Positions 1 to 6,190 of a DNA stretch of 6,190 nt are shown in pieces (the first letter of the stretch is position 1; every line of letters starts with the position of its first letter). Source of the stretch: Bacteroidota bacterium (GTDB lineage Bacteria > Bacteroidota > Bacteroidia > Flavobacteriales_D > Crocinitomicaceae); contig VGML01000127.1 of the NCBI GenBank assembly GCA_016866415.1, positions 1-6,190 of the forward strand. The letters are read 5' to 3'. The translations under genes were made by a program, and so were the position numbers. The notes beneath the pieces were generated by a model. That model was not told the origin of the DNA. It did no database searches and saw nothing but the letters and a program-made list of their open reading frames with translations.

Positions 1-86
1 TGAGTTTCCTAAGTTGTATTGATTTTTGAATTAAAACTAAAAATTCAGCACACTTTTACTAAAATTCAGAAAAGAAGCATTTATTC
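1..86. other. AT-rich non-coding stretch downstream of fabF
   Basis: No gene is supported in this stretch at the window edge. It lies just 3' of the fabF stop codon. It holds a weak inverted repeat (27-32 TGAATT pairing with 42-47 AATTCA, 9-nt loop) and an imperfect direct repeat (36-48 and 58-69, about ACTAAAATTCAG). The hairpin is short, entirely AT-rich apart from one G-C pair per arm, and is not followed by a T-run in the direction of fabF transcription, so I do not call it a terminator. The edge may belong to a neighbouring gene that cannot be seen here. Confidence 0.4.
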
Positions 87-1328
87 TTAAAACTTTTTCA
101 TTACTACCGAAGCAATGTGCCCACCAAATCCAAAGGTATTGCTCATCGCATAATGAATATTCTTTTGAACCGCTTTACCTAAAGGAAAATCAAACGAATC
201 TGCAAAATCAGGCTCGATATTTTCGGTATTGATTGTCGGAGGAATCCACCCCGTTTCCAAAGCCTTAACACAAGCAATCGCTTCAATAGCACCTGCGGCA
301 CCGAGCAAATGTCCAGTCATCGATTTTGTTGCTGAAATGGTTAACGATTTCCGATCTCCAAAAACCGTTTTCGCAGCAATTAATTCAGAGGTATCACCTA
401 ACGGAGTTGAAGTAGCGTGCATATTCACGTAATTAATTTCATTGGCTGAAATTCCAGCTTCACGAAGCGCCTCATTCATTCCTAAAACGGCTCCAGCTCC
501 TTCCGGATGCGTTCCAGTCAAATGATAAGCATCGGCAGCCATTCCGCCTCCAACGACTTCTCCATAAATTTTAGCACCACGTTTTACCGCATGTTCATAT
601 TCCTCCAAAATCAAGGCTCCTGCTCCCTCGCCCATTACAAATCCATCCCGCGAAACATCAAATGGTCTTGATGCAGTTTCAGGTGAATCATTTCGAGTAG
701 AAAGTGCCTTGGCAGAAGCAAAGCCACCCATTGCTGCTTCGTTGATTGCTGCTTCTGAACCACCTGTGATTATCATATCGGCCTTATTCCACTTAATGTA
801 ATTAAACGCCTCAATGATTGCCGTATTTGATGTTGCACAGGCGGAAACAGGACAAAAATTAACACCTCTCAAACCATATTTAATGGAAATAATTCCAGAA
901 GCTATATCTACTAAAATTCGCGGGATAAAGTAAGGTGAAAATCGCGGCGTTCCATCTCCTTCAAGGTATTCACGCATTTGATCTTGAAAGGTTTGGATTC
1001 CGCCATTGCCAGAACCCCAAATAACACCGATTCGATCTTTATTTAATTTTTCAAAATCGATTTTAGCATGTTGAACTGCTTCTTCTACCGCAACCAAGGC
1101 ATATTGGGAAAAAAGGTCGTATTTTCTGACTTCTTTTGAATCGAAATGATCTAAAGAGTTAAATCCTTTCAATTCACACGCAAATTTGGCTTTGAATTTC
1201 TCCGTATCAAATTTTGTGATTAATGTTGCTCCACTTTTGCCTGCTTTCAGCGCTTCCCAATAGTCGTTTAAATTATTTCCTATTGGTGTCAACGCACCCA
1301 TTCCAGTTACTACAACTCTTCGACTCAT
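87..1328 (-). CDS. fabF: Beta-ketoacyl-ACP synthase II (FabF/KAS II type)
   Basis: Cytosolic condensing enzyme of type II fatty acid synthesis: it joins malonyl-ACP to an acyl-enzyme with loss of CO2, giving 3-ketoacyl-ACP two carbons longer. The 413-residue protein has normal KAS II length and a complete thiolase fold. Visible active-site residues are Cys164 in VSACATS, His304 in NMHATSTPLGD, Lys335 in ATKSMTGH and His340, with the glycine-rich GFGGH loop near 400-404; this is the Cys-His-His set of FabF/FabB. The N-terminus (RRVVVTGMGALTPIG) is typical, which supports this ATG. The ATG shares one base with the stop of the upstream protease gene (TAATG), so it is probably translated by coupling from that message. 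Neither acpP nor rnc, frequent fabF neighbours in Bacteroidota, is adjacent, so this may be a second KAS II-like paralog rather than the main housekeeping copy. Enzyme class is near certain; exact chain-length role is not. Confidence 0.93.
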   Translation of the reverse strand: MSRRVVVTGMGALTPIGNNLNDYWEALKAGKSGATLITKFDTEKFKAKFACELKGFNSLDHFDSKEVRKYDLFSQYALVAVEEAVQHAKIDFEKLNKDRIGVIWGSGNGGIQTFQDQMREYLEGDGTPRFSPYFIPRILVDIASGIISIKYGLRGVNFCPVSACATSNTAIIEAFNYIKWNKADMIITGGSEAAINEAAMGGFASAKALSTRNDSPETASRPFDVSRDGFVMGEGAGALILEEYEHAVKRGAKIYGEVVGGGMAADAYHLTGTHPEGAGAVLGMNEALREAGISANEINYVNMHATSTPLGDTSELIAAKTVFGDRKSLTISATKSMTGHLLGAAGAIEAIACVKALETGWIPPTINTENIEPDFADSFDFPLGKAVQKNIHYAMSNTFGFGGHIASVVMKKF

Positions 1329-2959
1329 TACTTATCCAATTTAACAGATTCATATTCTTTGCCTCTCAATATTTGAATGGCACGAAGTAAAATTTCGTTT
1401 GAATCATTATAGACTTGAAATAGCTCTTTTGTTCCCCACAGATCTTGCGCAATGTTCGCTTTCAATCGCAACTTAATCAGATTCTTACTGGTTTCGTATT
1501 CTTTTTCATTGAATTCCAATTTTGAATCTTCCTTCTTGACATAGTCAAAAAACTGTTTCATAAAGGCTTCATCCATTTGAAAATTCTTATTGAATTCATC
1601 AAACGAAGGATATTGCTTTTTCAAATTCGCCCGATTTTCATTTACATATTGAAATGGATAAGTATTCAAATGTCCTCCTTGAACTAAATCAGAAAAATAA
1701 TCGGATGTTTCGCTCGTATCTAAGGACACAAAAAAATCAGGCATGATTCCACCTCCGCCGTAAACCAGTCTTTTCGTTTTCAACGTTTTAAATTTCAAAG
1801 AATCAGGCATTTTAATAGAATCAGCATGAACAAATTCACCATTCAAAAATCGCTGGGTTAAATCCTTCTTATACTTCTCAGGGTCATCATACGGTTTTTG
1901 AATAAAACGTCCAGTCGGTGTAAAATAACGAGCAATTGTCAAACGTATTTCAGAACCATCGCTCAAGGACATCGGACGCTGCACCAAGCCTTTTCCGAAT
2001 GTTCTTCGACCAACAATTAATCCACGATCCCAATCTTGAATGGAACCAGATAATATCTCGCTCGCACTTGCGGAATATTCATCCGTTAATACAACCAATT
2101 TACCATCTTCGAAAAGACCTTTTTTTCCTGCTTTCAAATTACTTCTTGGTTGTGCTCGACCTTCCGAATAAACGATCAACTTATCGCCTGACAAAAATTC
2201 ATCTGCCAACTTGTGAGCAGCATCCAATAGTCCTCCACCATTTCCTTGCAAGTCGAAGATGAGTGATTTCATGCCTTTCGCTTTGAGTTCTGTCAAAGCA
2301 GCTTGAACTTCCTCGACTGTAGTTCTGGAAAAACTATTTAATTTAATATATCCAATTTCCTTATCTATCATGTAATGGGCATCAACAGAATAAACTGGGA
2401 TTTTATCGCGCGTGATGGTGAATTCAAGATTTTTCGTTGCGTTTTTTCGTTTAACTTCAATCTTAACTTTCGTGCCCAAATCACCCATTAAAGTAGTTCT
2501 AACATCATTGTTTTTAATTCCGATTCCAGCAATCGATTTGCCATCAACAGAAACGATTTTGTCTCCTGCTTGAACACCCAATTTTTCTGAGGGTCCTCCT
2601 GGAATTGTGGCTACGACATTTACTGTATCCTTAACAATTTGAAATCGAACACCTATTCCAACAAAACTGCCATTGATAGACATTTGTGCTTCGTTTAATT
2701 CCTCAGCTGGAATGTAAGTTGAATGCGGATCTAATTTTTCCAACATGGCAATAATTGCAGTTTCGGTTAGTGATTTTCCGTCAACAGGATCAACATAATA
2801 ACGTTGAATGTCATCCATTACTTCATCAAACTTTTGTGACGTCGATTTTTCAGATGGTTCAAATGAATTACCATAATAATTTCCATTCTGAGCGAAAGAA
2901 ACTATAGAAATGGAAATAAAGAAAATTGTAGATATTGGTAATTTTAAGTAATTTATCAT
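1328..2959 (-). CDS. Secreted S41 family C-terminal processing peptidase (CtpA/Prc type)
   Basis: Serine protease predicted to act in the periplasm, cutting proteins near their C-termini. Order of parts in 543 residues: a Sec signal peptide (about 1-23, hydrophobic, ending SFAQ); an N-terminal helical segment with the YYVDPVD and LDPHSTYIP motifs (about 42-85); a PDZ domain (about 90-180, with GIGVRF and PGGPSEKLGVQAGDKI); the S41 catalytic core (about 195-355); and a lysine-rich C-terminal extension with a GGGGIMPD motif (401-408). By spacing with known CTPs (Ser to Lys 25, Lys to Gln 4), the catalytic residues are Ser298 in YSASASEI, Lys323 in FGKG and Gln327. All are present, so it should be active. 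The start is supported by the signal peptide; no Shine-Dalgarno is seen. It is first in a two-gene unit with fabF and is transcribed divergently from the DUF2459 gene. Substrates cannot be told from sequence. Confidence 0.95.
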   Translation of the reverse strand: MINYLKLPISTIFFISISIVSFAQNGNYYGNSFEPSEKSTSQKFDEVMDDIQRYYVDPVDGKSLTETAIIAMLEKLDPHSTYIPAEELNEAQMSINGSFVGIGVRFQIVKDTVNVVATIPGGPSEKLGVQAGDKIVSVDGKSIAGIGIKNNDVRTTLMGDLGTKVKIEVKRKNATKNLEFTITRDKIPVYSVDAHYMIDKEIGYIKLNSFSRTTVEEVQAALTELKAKGMKSLIFDLQGNGGGLLDAAHKLADEFLSGDKLIVYSEGRAQPRSNLKAGKKGLFEDGKLVVLTDEYSASASEILSGSIQDWDRGLIVGRRTFGKGLVQRPMSLSDGSEIRLTIARYFTPTGRFIQKPYDDPEKYKKDLTQRFLNGEFVHADSIKMPDSLKFKTLKTKRLVYGGGGIMPDFFVSLDTSETSDYFSDLVQGGHLNTYPFQYVNENRANLKKQYPSFDEFNKNFQMDEAFMKQFFDYVKKEDSKLEFNEKEYETSKNLIKLRLKANIAQDLWGTKELFQVYNDSNEILLRAIQILRGKEYESVKLDK

Positions 2960-2989
2960 GATTTAATTTTGATTGAAAACGTATTCAAA

Positions 2990-2997
2990 CAAAAATA
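2990..2997 (-). promoter_or_regulatory. Candidate -7 promoter box for the protease-fabF unit
   Basis: On the minus strand this reads TATTTTTG, a full match to the Bacteroidota -7 consensus TAnnTTTG. It lies 30 nt before the protease ATG, which would leave a 5' leader of roughly 25 nt. No clear -33 TTG is present; the nearest is a TTC about 17 nt upstream. In such AT-rich DNA a chance match is possible, but the placement in the divergent gap (2960-3060) is right. No equally good box for the rightward DUF2459 gene was found in the same gap; TATTTTAG at 3043-3050 on the plus strand has one mismatch and sits very close to that start. Confidence 0.45.
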
Positions 2998-3060
2998 GTA
3001 ACACATTTCATTCTGAAGTAAGAAAGATTGAATTTGTTTTGATATTTTAGCATTTGAAAA

Positions 3061-3798
3061 ATGAAAAAAGAAAGAAAAAAGTCGAAAGTTCAAAAGACAG
3101 GAATTCGGCGCTACATACAATTAGTTTTAAAATCGATTCTATGGTTTTTTGGTGGCTTGATTGGCTTTTTTATTTTGTACGGAATTGTTTCATTTTTCAC
3201 TTCTAGGATTACAGTTGAGGGAAAATATGACAAAGGTGAAAAAGTTCAAATTTATTTAATGCAATCAGGTGTTCATACCGATTTTCTTGTCCCTGTAAAA
3301 AATGAAGAAATCGATTGGACTGAGGTTTTTCCTAGAAAAAATACAAAATTGAACGACACCAATACCCGTTATCTGGCGATTGGTTGGGGTGACAAGAATT
3401 TTTACATGAATACACCTGAATGGAGTGATTTAACCTTTAAAACGGCTATATCCTGTATTGCCGGTCTCGGAACTGCAGCAATTCATTCAACTTATTACTG
3501 TGATGTTCCAAAAGACAAACCAACTGTTCAACTATCTCTATCAAAAAAACAGTATAAGAAATTAATTCGTTACGTAAAAAACACACTCGTGTTGACGAAA
3601 ACTCAGAATTCTATTTATATCAAACCAAGTAACAAAAAAGTTGTTTCCGATAACGATGCTTATTATGAAGCGCACATGCGATATAGTCTATTTCACACGT
3701 GCAACACTTGGATAAATAACGGTTTAAAGTCGTGCGAAAAGAAAGCTTGCTTGTGGACACCTACTTCGGGTGGAATTTTTTATCAATATGCGAAGTAA
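3061..3798 (+). CDS. TIGR02117/DUF2459 family membrane-anchored protein, function unknown
   Basis: A 245-residue protein of the DUF2459 (TIGR02117) family, recognised from GVHTDFLVPV (70-79), AIGWGDKNFYMNTPEW (106-121), FHTCNTW (211-217) and the C-terminal LWTPTSGGIFY (231-241). The N-terminus is strongly basic (residues 1-17), followed by one hydrophobic span at about 24-46, which predicts an inner-membrane anchor with the rest outside the cytoplasm. His72, His212 and Cys214 lie in the best family-like motifs; a Cys/His hydrolase is conceivable, but that is inference and no activity is established to my knowledge. The family name comes from members near urease genes in other bacteria; no urease gene is seen here. 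The gene overlaps the next by 11 bp, so the two are probably made together. The start is the first ATG and gives a sensible N-terminus. Family call is firm, function unknown. Confidence 0.85.
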   Translation: MKKERKKSKVQKTGIRRYIQLVLKSILWFFGGLIGFFILYGIVSFFTSRITVEGKYDKGEKVQIYLMQSGVHTDFLVPVKNEEIDWTEVFPRKNTKLNDTNTRYLAIGWGDKNFYMNTPEWSDLTFKTAISCIAGLGTAAIHSTYYCDVPKDKPTVQLSLSKKQYKKLIRYVKNTLVLTKTQNSIYIKPSNKKVVSDNDAYYEAHMRYSLFHTCNTWINNGLKSCEKKACLWTPTSGGIFYQYAK

Positions 3799-4642
3799 AT
3801 TTCTGACTTTATTCATAGTTAATGTTTTACTTTCATCAATGTTAATGGGTCAAAGTTCAACAGAAATGGAAAATGAGGTGCGAATCATGATTTTTATCAA
3901 CGGAAATCGTGGCCCAAAATTCAATCATGTAAAGACAGACAATCAGTTACACTTAAAAGACCCAACCGGATATTGGTACAAATATGACGACACGATTTTA
4001 AGTCGATTTCAACCCATAACACCTATTTATTTTGACGGGCATTTTCCTGTCAGTTCATCCATGCATCGAACAAACGCGCGATTTTTAAAAGCCTATTTTT
4101 TCTCTCGTTTTTGTTGGTTTTCTAGAAAGAGTAGATGGGTTATGAACACCAAATTCAATCCAGAAGGATTTAAGGAACGAGAAGAAAGCGGAAAAATCGC
4201 TGGTAACCATTTCCTAAATTACCTTGATTCAACAGACTTAAAAGGCAAATCAATTAAAGTGGATTTTGTTACGCATAGCATGGGATACGCTTACAGTTTG
4301 GGAATGATTGATGTCATAAAACCGCATGTTAAATTTGGAAAAATGCTTTCAATTGCACCCGAAAGTGCTGGTTTCAAAGGCTATGATTGGAGTGAATTTG
4401 AAGAAGTATGGCAATACGGAAGCAATTATGGCGAACCAAATGCAGATGTTATCTGTTATCAAGATGGTATAGCCCTTCAAATGCCCATCAAAGGAATTGA
4501 AAATATCAATAAAGGTGGAAGAATTTTTACCCCAAAAGATTGGCCAAAATCACAAAAAGGATTCATGCGAAGTCATCATTTGAACTGGTTTCAATGGTTT
4601 TATTTAATCAAGCCTGGCGACAAAGGTTATTTCAGCCGATAA
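3788..4642 (+). CDS. Exported alpha/beta-hydrolase-like (lipase/esterase-like) protein
   Basis: A 284-residue protein not recognised as a named family. I start it at ATG 3788 rather than the in-frame GTG at 3770, because from 3788 it begins with a clean signal peptide (MRSKF, then a hydrophobic stretch to about residue 20, then GQSS). Evidence for an alpha/beta hydrolase: an early strand VRIMIFINGN (31-40) where the oxyanion loop would lie; a nucleophile elbow VTHSMG (161-166) with Ser164 following a hydrophobic strand; the next strand MLSIAPES (186-193); a possible acid Asp226 in YQDG; and a possible base His263 or His264 in SHHLNW. The elbow has Thr where GxSxG usually has its first Gly. 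A basic, aromatic-rich insert (about 94-120) may form a lid. Overlap with the upstream DUF2459 gene and export of both suggest a shared envelope role. Substrate unknown; loss of catalysis is possible. Confidence 0.75.
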   Translation: MRSKFLTLFIVNVLLSSMLMGQSSTEMENEVRIMIFINGNRGPKFNHVKTDNQLHLKDPTGYWYKYDDTILSRFQPITPIYFDGHFPVSSSMHRTNARFLKAYFFSRFCWFSRKSRWVMNTKFNPEGFKEREESGKIAGNHFLNYLDSTDLKGKSIKVDFVTHSMGYAYSLGMIDVIKPHVKFGKMLSIAPESAGFKGYDWSEFEEVWQYGSNYGEPNADVICYQDGIALQMPIKGIENINKGGRIFTPKDWPKSQKGFMRSHHLNWFQWFYLIKPGDKGYFSR

Positions 4643-4646
4643 TTTC

Positions 4647-4654
4647 TAATTTTG
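4647..4654 (+). promoter_or_regulatory. -7-like box immediately upstream of murB
   Basis: TAATTTTG fully matches the Bacteroidota -7 consensus TAnnTTTG and ends 4 nt before the murB ATG. If used, transcription would begin about at the start codon, giving a leaderless or nearly leaderless murB message. No TTG -33 element is seen at about 20 nt upstream, and murB follows the hydrolase gene by only 16 nt, so read-through from upstream is an equally good explanation. Low confidence. Confidence 0.25.
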
Positions 4655-4658
4655 AATC

Positions 4659-5669
4659 ATGTTTAGAGAAAATATTAGTCTAAAGCCTTTTAACACCTTT
4701 GGAATCGATGTCAACGCAAATCGCTTCGCCACTTTTTCTTCGGTTGACGAATTAACATCTTTGCTTAGAAGAAAAGAAGAGAATGAACCTCTTTTAATTC
4801 TCGGTGGTGGAAGTAACGTTTTGTTAACGAAATCTTTTGACGGATTGGTTTTAAAAAATGAAATCAAAGGTTTTGAACTAATTTCTGAAAATGAAAATGA
4901 AGTTATTATCGAATCTGGAGCTGGAGAGGTTTGGCATCAATTCGTTTTGAATTGCCTAGAAAACGGTTATGCTGGACTGGAAAATCTGAGTTTAATACCC
5001 GGAAGCGTTGGCGCAAGTCCGATGCAAAATATCGGTGCCTACGGAGTTGAAATAAAGGATGTTTTTGAATATTTAGATGCATTTGAAATTTCAACAAGAG
5101 AAATGAAACGATTTAAAAAGGACGATTGTCAATTTGGTTATCGAGAAAGCGTTTTCAAGAATATCTATAAAGATCAATTTGTGATTTGTCGCGTGGCATT
5201 TCGCTTGTCTAAAAACGCAAAAATCAATACTTCCTACGGAGCGATTGAATCAGAACTACAAAAAATGGGGATTTCATCACCAACTATTCATGATGTTAGT
5301 AATGCTGTCATTGCTATTCGTCAATCAAAATTACCAGATCCAGCAGTACTTGGAAACGCCGGAAGTTTTTTTAAGAATCCAGTTATTGATGAAAGTTTGG
5401 TCGAAAAAATTAAACTTACTTATCCAGAAGTCCCTAATTATCCTGCTGAATCTGGAAAAAGAAAATTAGCTGCCGGTTGGCTTATTGAAACTGCCGGTTG
5501 GAAAGGAAAAATTGTTGAGACATGCGGCGTACATAAACTGCAAGCACTTGTTTTAGTCAATTACGGTGGAAGCACGGGTAAACAAGTTTATAATTTATCA
5601 TCACAGATAATTCAAGATGTGGAAGCGAAATTTGGTGTGAAACTCGAACGAGAGGTGAATATTCTCTAA
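4659..5669 (+). CDS. murB: UDP-N-acetylenolpyruvoylglucosamine reductase MurB (type I)
   Basis: Cytosolic FAD enzyme that uses NADPH to reduce UDP-GlcNAc-enolpyruvate to UDP-MurNAc, the second committed step of peptidoglycan precursor synthesis. The 336 residues match the usual E. coli-type length (about 340). Seen in order: NTFGIDVNA (12-20), the FAD-binding ILGGGSNVLL (47-56), the flavin/substrate region LSLIPGSVGASPMQNIGAYG (110-129), YRES (161-164) with Arg162 as expected for substrate binding, RQSKLPDP (221-228), and GNAGSFFKNP (232-241) with the proton-donor Ser236. The C-terminal LEREV (329-333) supplies the usual catalytic Glu, either 330 or 332. The long RQSKLPDP form points to the E. 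coli-like type I enzyme. It starts 16 nt after the hydrolase gene and may share its transcript; a -7-like box also abuts its ATG. No Shine-Dalgarno. Complete, with no missing key residue. Confidence 0.97.
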   Translation: MFRENISLKPFNTFGIDVNANRFATFSSVDELTSLLRRKEENEPLLILGGGSNVLLTKSFDGLVLKNEIKGFELISENENEVIIESGAGEVWHQFVLNCLENGYAGLENLSLIPGSVGASPMQNIGAYGVEIKDVFEYLDAFEISTREMKRFKKDDCQFGYRESVFKNIYKDQFVICRVAFRLSKNAKINTSYGAIESELQKMGISSPTIHDVSNAVIAIRQSKLPDPAVLGNAGSFFKNPVIDESLVEKIKLTYPEVPNYPAESGKRKLAAGWLIETAGWKGKIVETCGVHKLQALVLVNYGGSTGKQVYNLSSQIIQDVEAKFGVKLEREVNIL

Positions 5670-5689
5670 TCAAAATCCCTTATTATTTT

Positions 5690-5697
5690 TAATTTTG
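5690..5697 (+). promoter_or_regulatory. Candidate -7 promoter box for pheT
   Basis: TAATTTTG followed by C, in the 44-nt gap between murB and pheT, fully matches TAnnTTTG and resembles strong flavobacterial -7 elements (TAnnTTTGC). It ends 16 nt before the pheT ATG, implying a leader of about 10 nt. The -33 region, which would fall on the murB stop codon, has no TTG. The spacing and gap position support pheT having its own promoter rather than depending only on murB transcription. Confidence 0.5.
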
Positions 5698-5713
5698 CAG
5701 TTCTTAAATTCGT

Positions 5714-6190
5714 ATGAAAATATCTTTTAATTGGCTCAAAAAATATATCAATACCGAAATTTCGGTTGATGAAGCAGGACAAATTTTGACTGACACGGGT
5801 CTGGAAGTGGAGTCCATTGAAAAAATTGAAGCCGTTAAAGGTGGTTTGGAAGGTGTTGTAATTGGTAAAGTTCTGACTTGTGAAAAACATCCTGATGCTG
5901 ACAAATTAAAAGTTACAACAGTCGATATTGGAACAGATACATTACAAATTGTTTGTGGAGCACCAAATGTAGCTACAGGTCAAACCGTTGTCGTTGCTAC
6001 CGTTGGATGCACACTCTATCCAAAGCCTGACGAACCTTTCAAAATCAAAGCGGCTAAAATTAGAGGCGTTGATTCATTTGGTATGCTTTGCGCTGAAGAT
6101 GAATTGGGAATCGGTGAATCGCACGCCGGAATCATGGTTTTACCTGATAATTTAGCAATTGGATCGAATGCTGCCACCTATTTCGATTTA
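5714..6190 (+). CDS. pheT: Phenylalanine-tRNA ligase beta subunit, N-terminal part (cut by window edge)
   Basis: The frame is open from ATG 5714 to the last base (159 codons) with no stop, so the gene runs off the window; family members are about 800 residues. The start MKISFNWLKKYI is the typical PheT N-terminus. It is followed by the B1 segment with TGLEVESIE (28-36) and then an EMAP-II-like tRNA-binding OB-fold at about 44-155: VVIGKVLTCEKHPDADKLKV, IVCGAPNVATGQ, KIRGVDSFGMLCAEDELGIG. PheT pairs with PheS as an alpha2-beta2 enzyme that charges tRNA-Phe in the cytosol; the beta subunit also carries the editing site, which lies beyond this window. pheS is not adjacent upstream, where murB sits, so the two subunit genes appear separated, as is common in Bacteroidota. 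A -7-like box lies 16 nt before the start. Confidence 0.95.
   Translation, partial: MKISFNWLKKYINTEISVDEAGQILTDTGLEVESIEKIEAVKGGLEGVVIGKVLTCEKHPDADKLKVTTVDIGTDTLQIVCGAPNVATGQTVVVATVGCTLYPKPDEPFKIKAAKIRGVDSFGMLCAEDELGIGESHAGIMVLPDNLAIGSNAATYFDL

Noticed and set aside
27..47. Possible terminator hairpin downstream of fabF
   Set aside because: Only a 6-bp AT-rich stem with a 9-nt loop and no T-run in the direction of transcription.
301..312. NMH in place of the more common NAH or NVH at the FabF first histidine motif (residue numbering 302-304)
   Set aside because: His304 and the following ATSTPLGD are intact; a neighbouring Met is within normal family variation and does not suggest altered catalysis. 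Coordinates given here are approximate to the motif region on the minus strand near 405-430.
229..432. Short plus-strand open frame inside fabF
   Set aside because: Antisense shadow of the conserved FabF C-terminal half; no family resemblance.
1936..2262. 108-codon plus-strand open frame inside the protease gene
   Set aside because: It lies wholly antisense to the S41 catalytic core, has no recognisable domain, and is explained by the constraint of the real gene on the other strand.
5245..5469. Short plus-strand frame inside murB, and the short minus-strand frames at 4646-4867, 4906-5097, 5666-5890 and 5704-5904
   Set aside because: All overlap murB or pheT, whose conserved motifs account for the sequence; the short frames have low-complexity or arbitrary composition.
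5470..5501. Perfect 11-bp direct repeat CTGCCGGTTGG (5470-5480 and 5491-5501), 21-nt period
   Set aside because: It is in frame and encodes the repeated AGW of the conserved MurB segment AGWLIETAGW, so protein constraint explains it.

Overview
The window looks like chromosomal DNA from a low-GC member of the Bacteroidota, most likely Flavobacteriales (a Crocinitomicaceae/Fluviicola-type genome is possible, but this is an impression). Reasons: AT-rich, densely packed genes; start codons without Shine-Dalgarno sequences; -7 promoter boxes of the Bacteroidota form TAnnTTTG ahead of several genes; and Bacteroidota-like protein sequences.

Layout: two divergent blocks around a 101-bp gap (2960-3060). 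Leftwards (minus strand) run a secreted S41 C-terminal processing protease (1328-2959) and a FabF-type beta-ketoacyl-ACP synthase (87-1328). Their stop and start codons share one base (TAATG), so they are probably co-transcribed and translationally coupled. Rightwards (plus strand) run a membrane-anchored TIGR02117/DUF2459 protein (3061-3798), an exported alpha/beta-hydrolase-like protein that overlaps it by 11 bp (3788-4642), murB (4659-5669), and the first 159 codons of pheT (5714 to the window edge).

How the genes fit together: apart from pheT, which belongs to translation, most act on or near the envelope. FabF elongates fatty acids for membrane lipid, MurB makes UDP-MurNAc for peptidoglycan, the S41 protease processes periplasmic proteins, and the DUF2459/hydrolase pair is predicted to face the periplasm. 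The pair has no assigned substrate and is the least understood part of the window. No mobile elements, CRISPR arrays, tRNA or rRNA genes, phage genes or frameshifted genes were seen. I found no convincing new multi-gene system. The points worth following up are the overlapping DUF2459/hydrolase pair, the fabF-protease coupling outside the usual acpP-fabF setting, and a -7-like box directly against the murB start codon.
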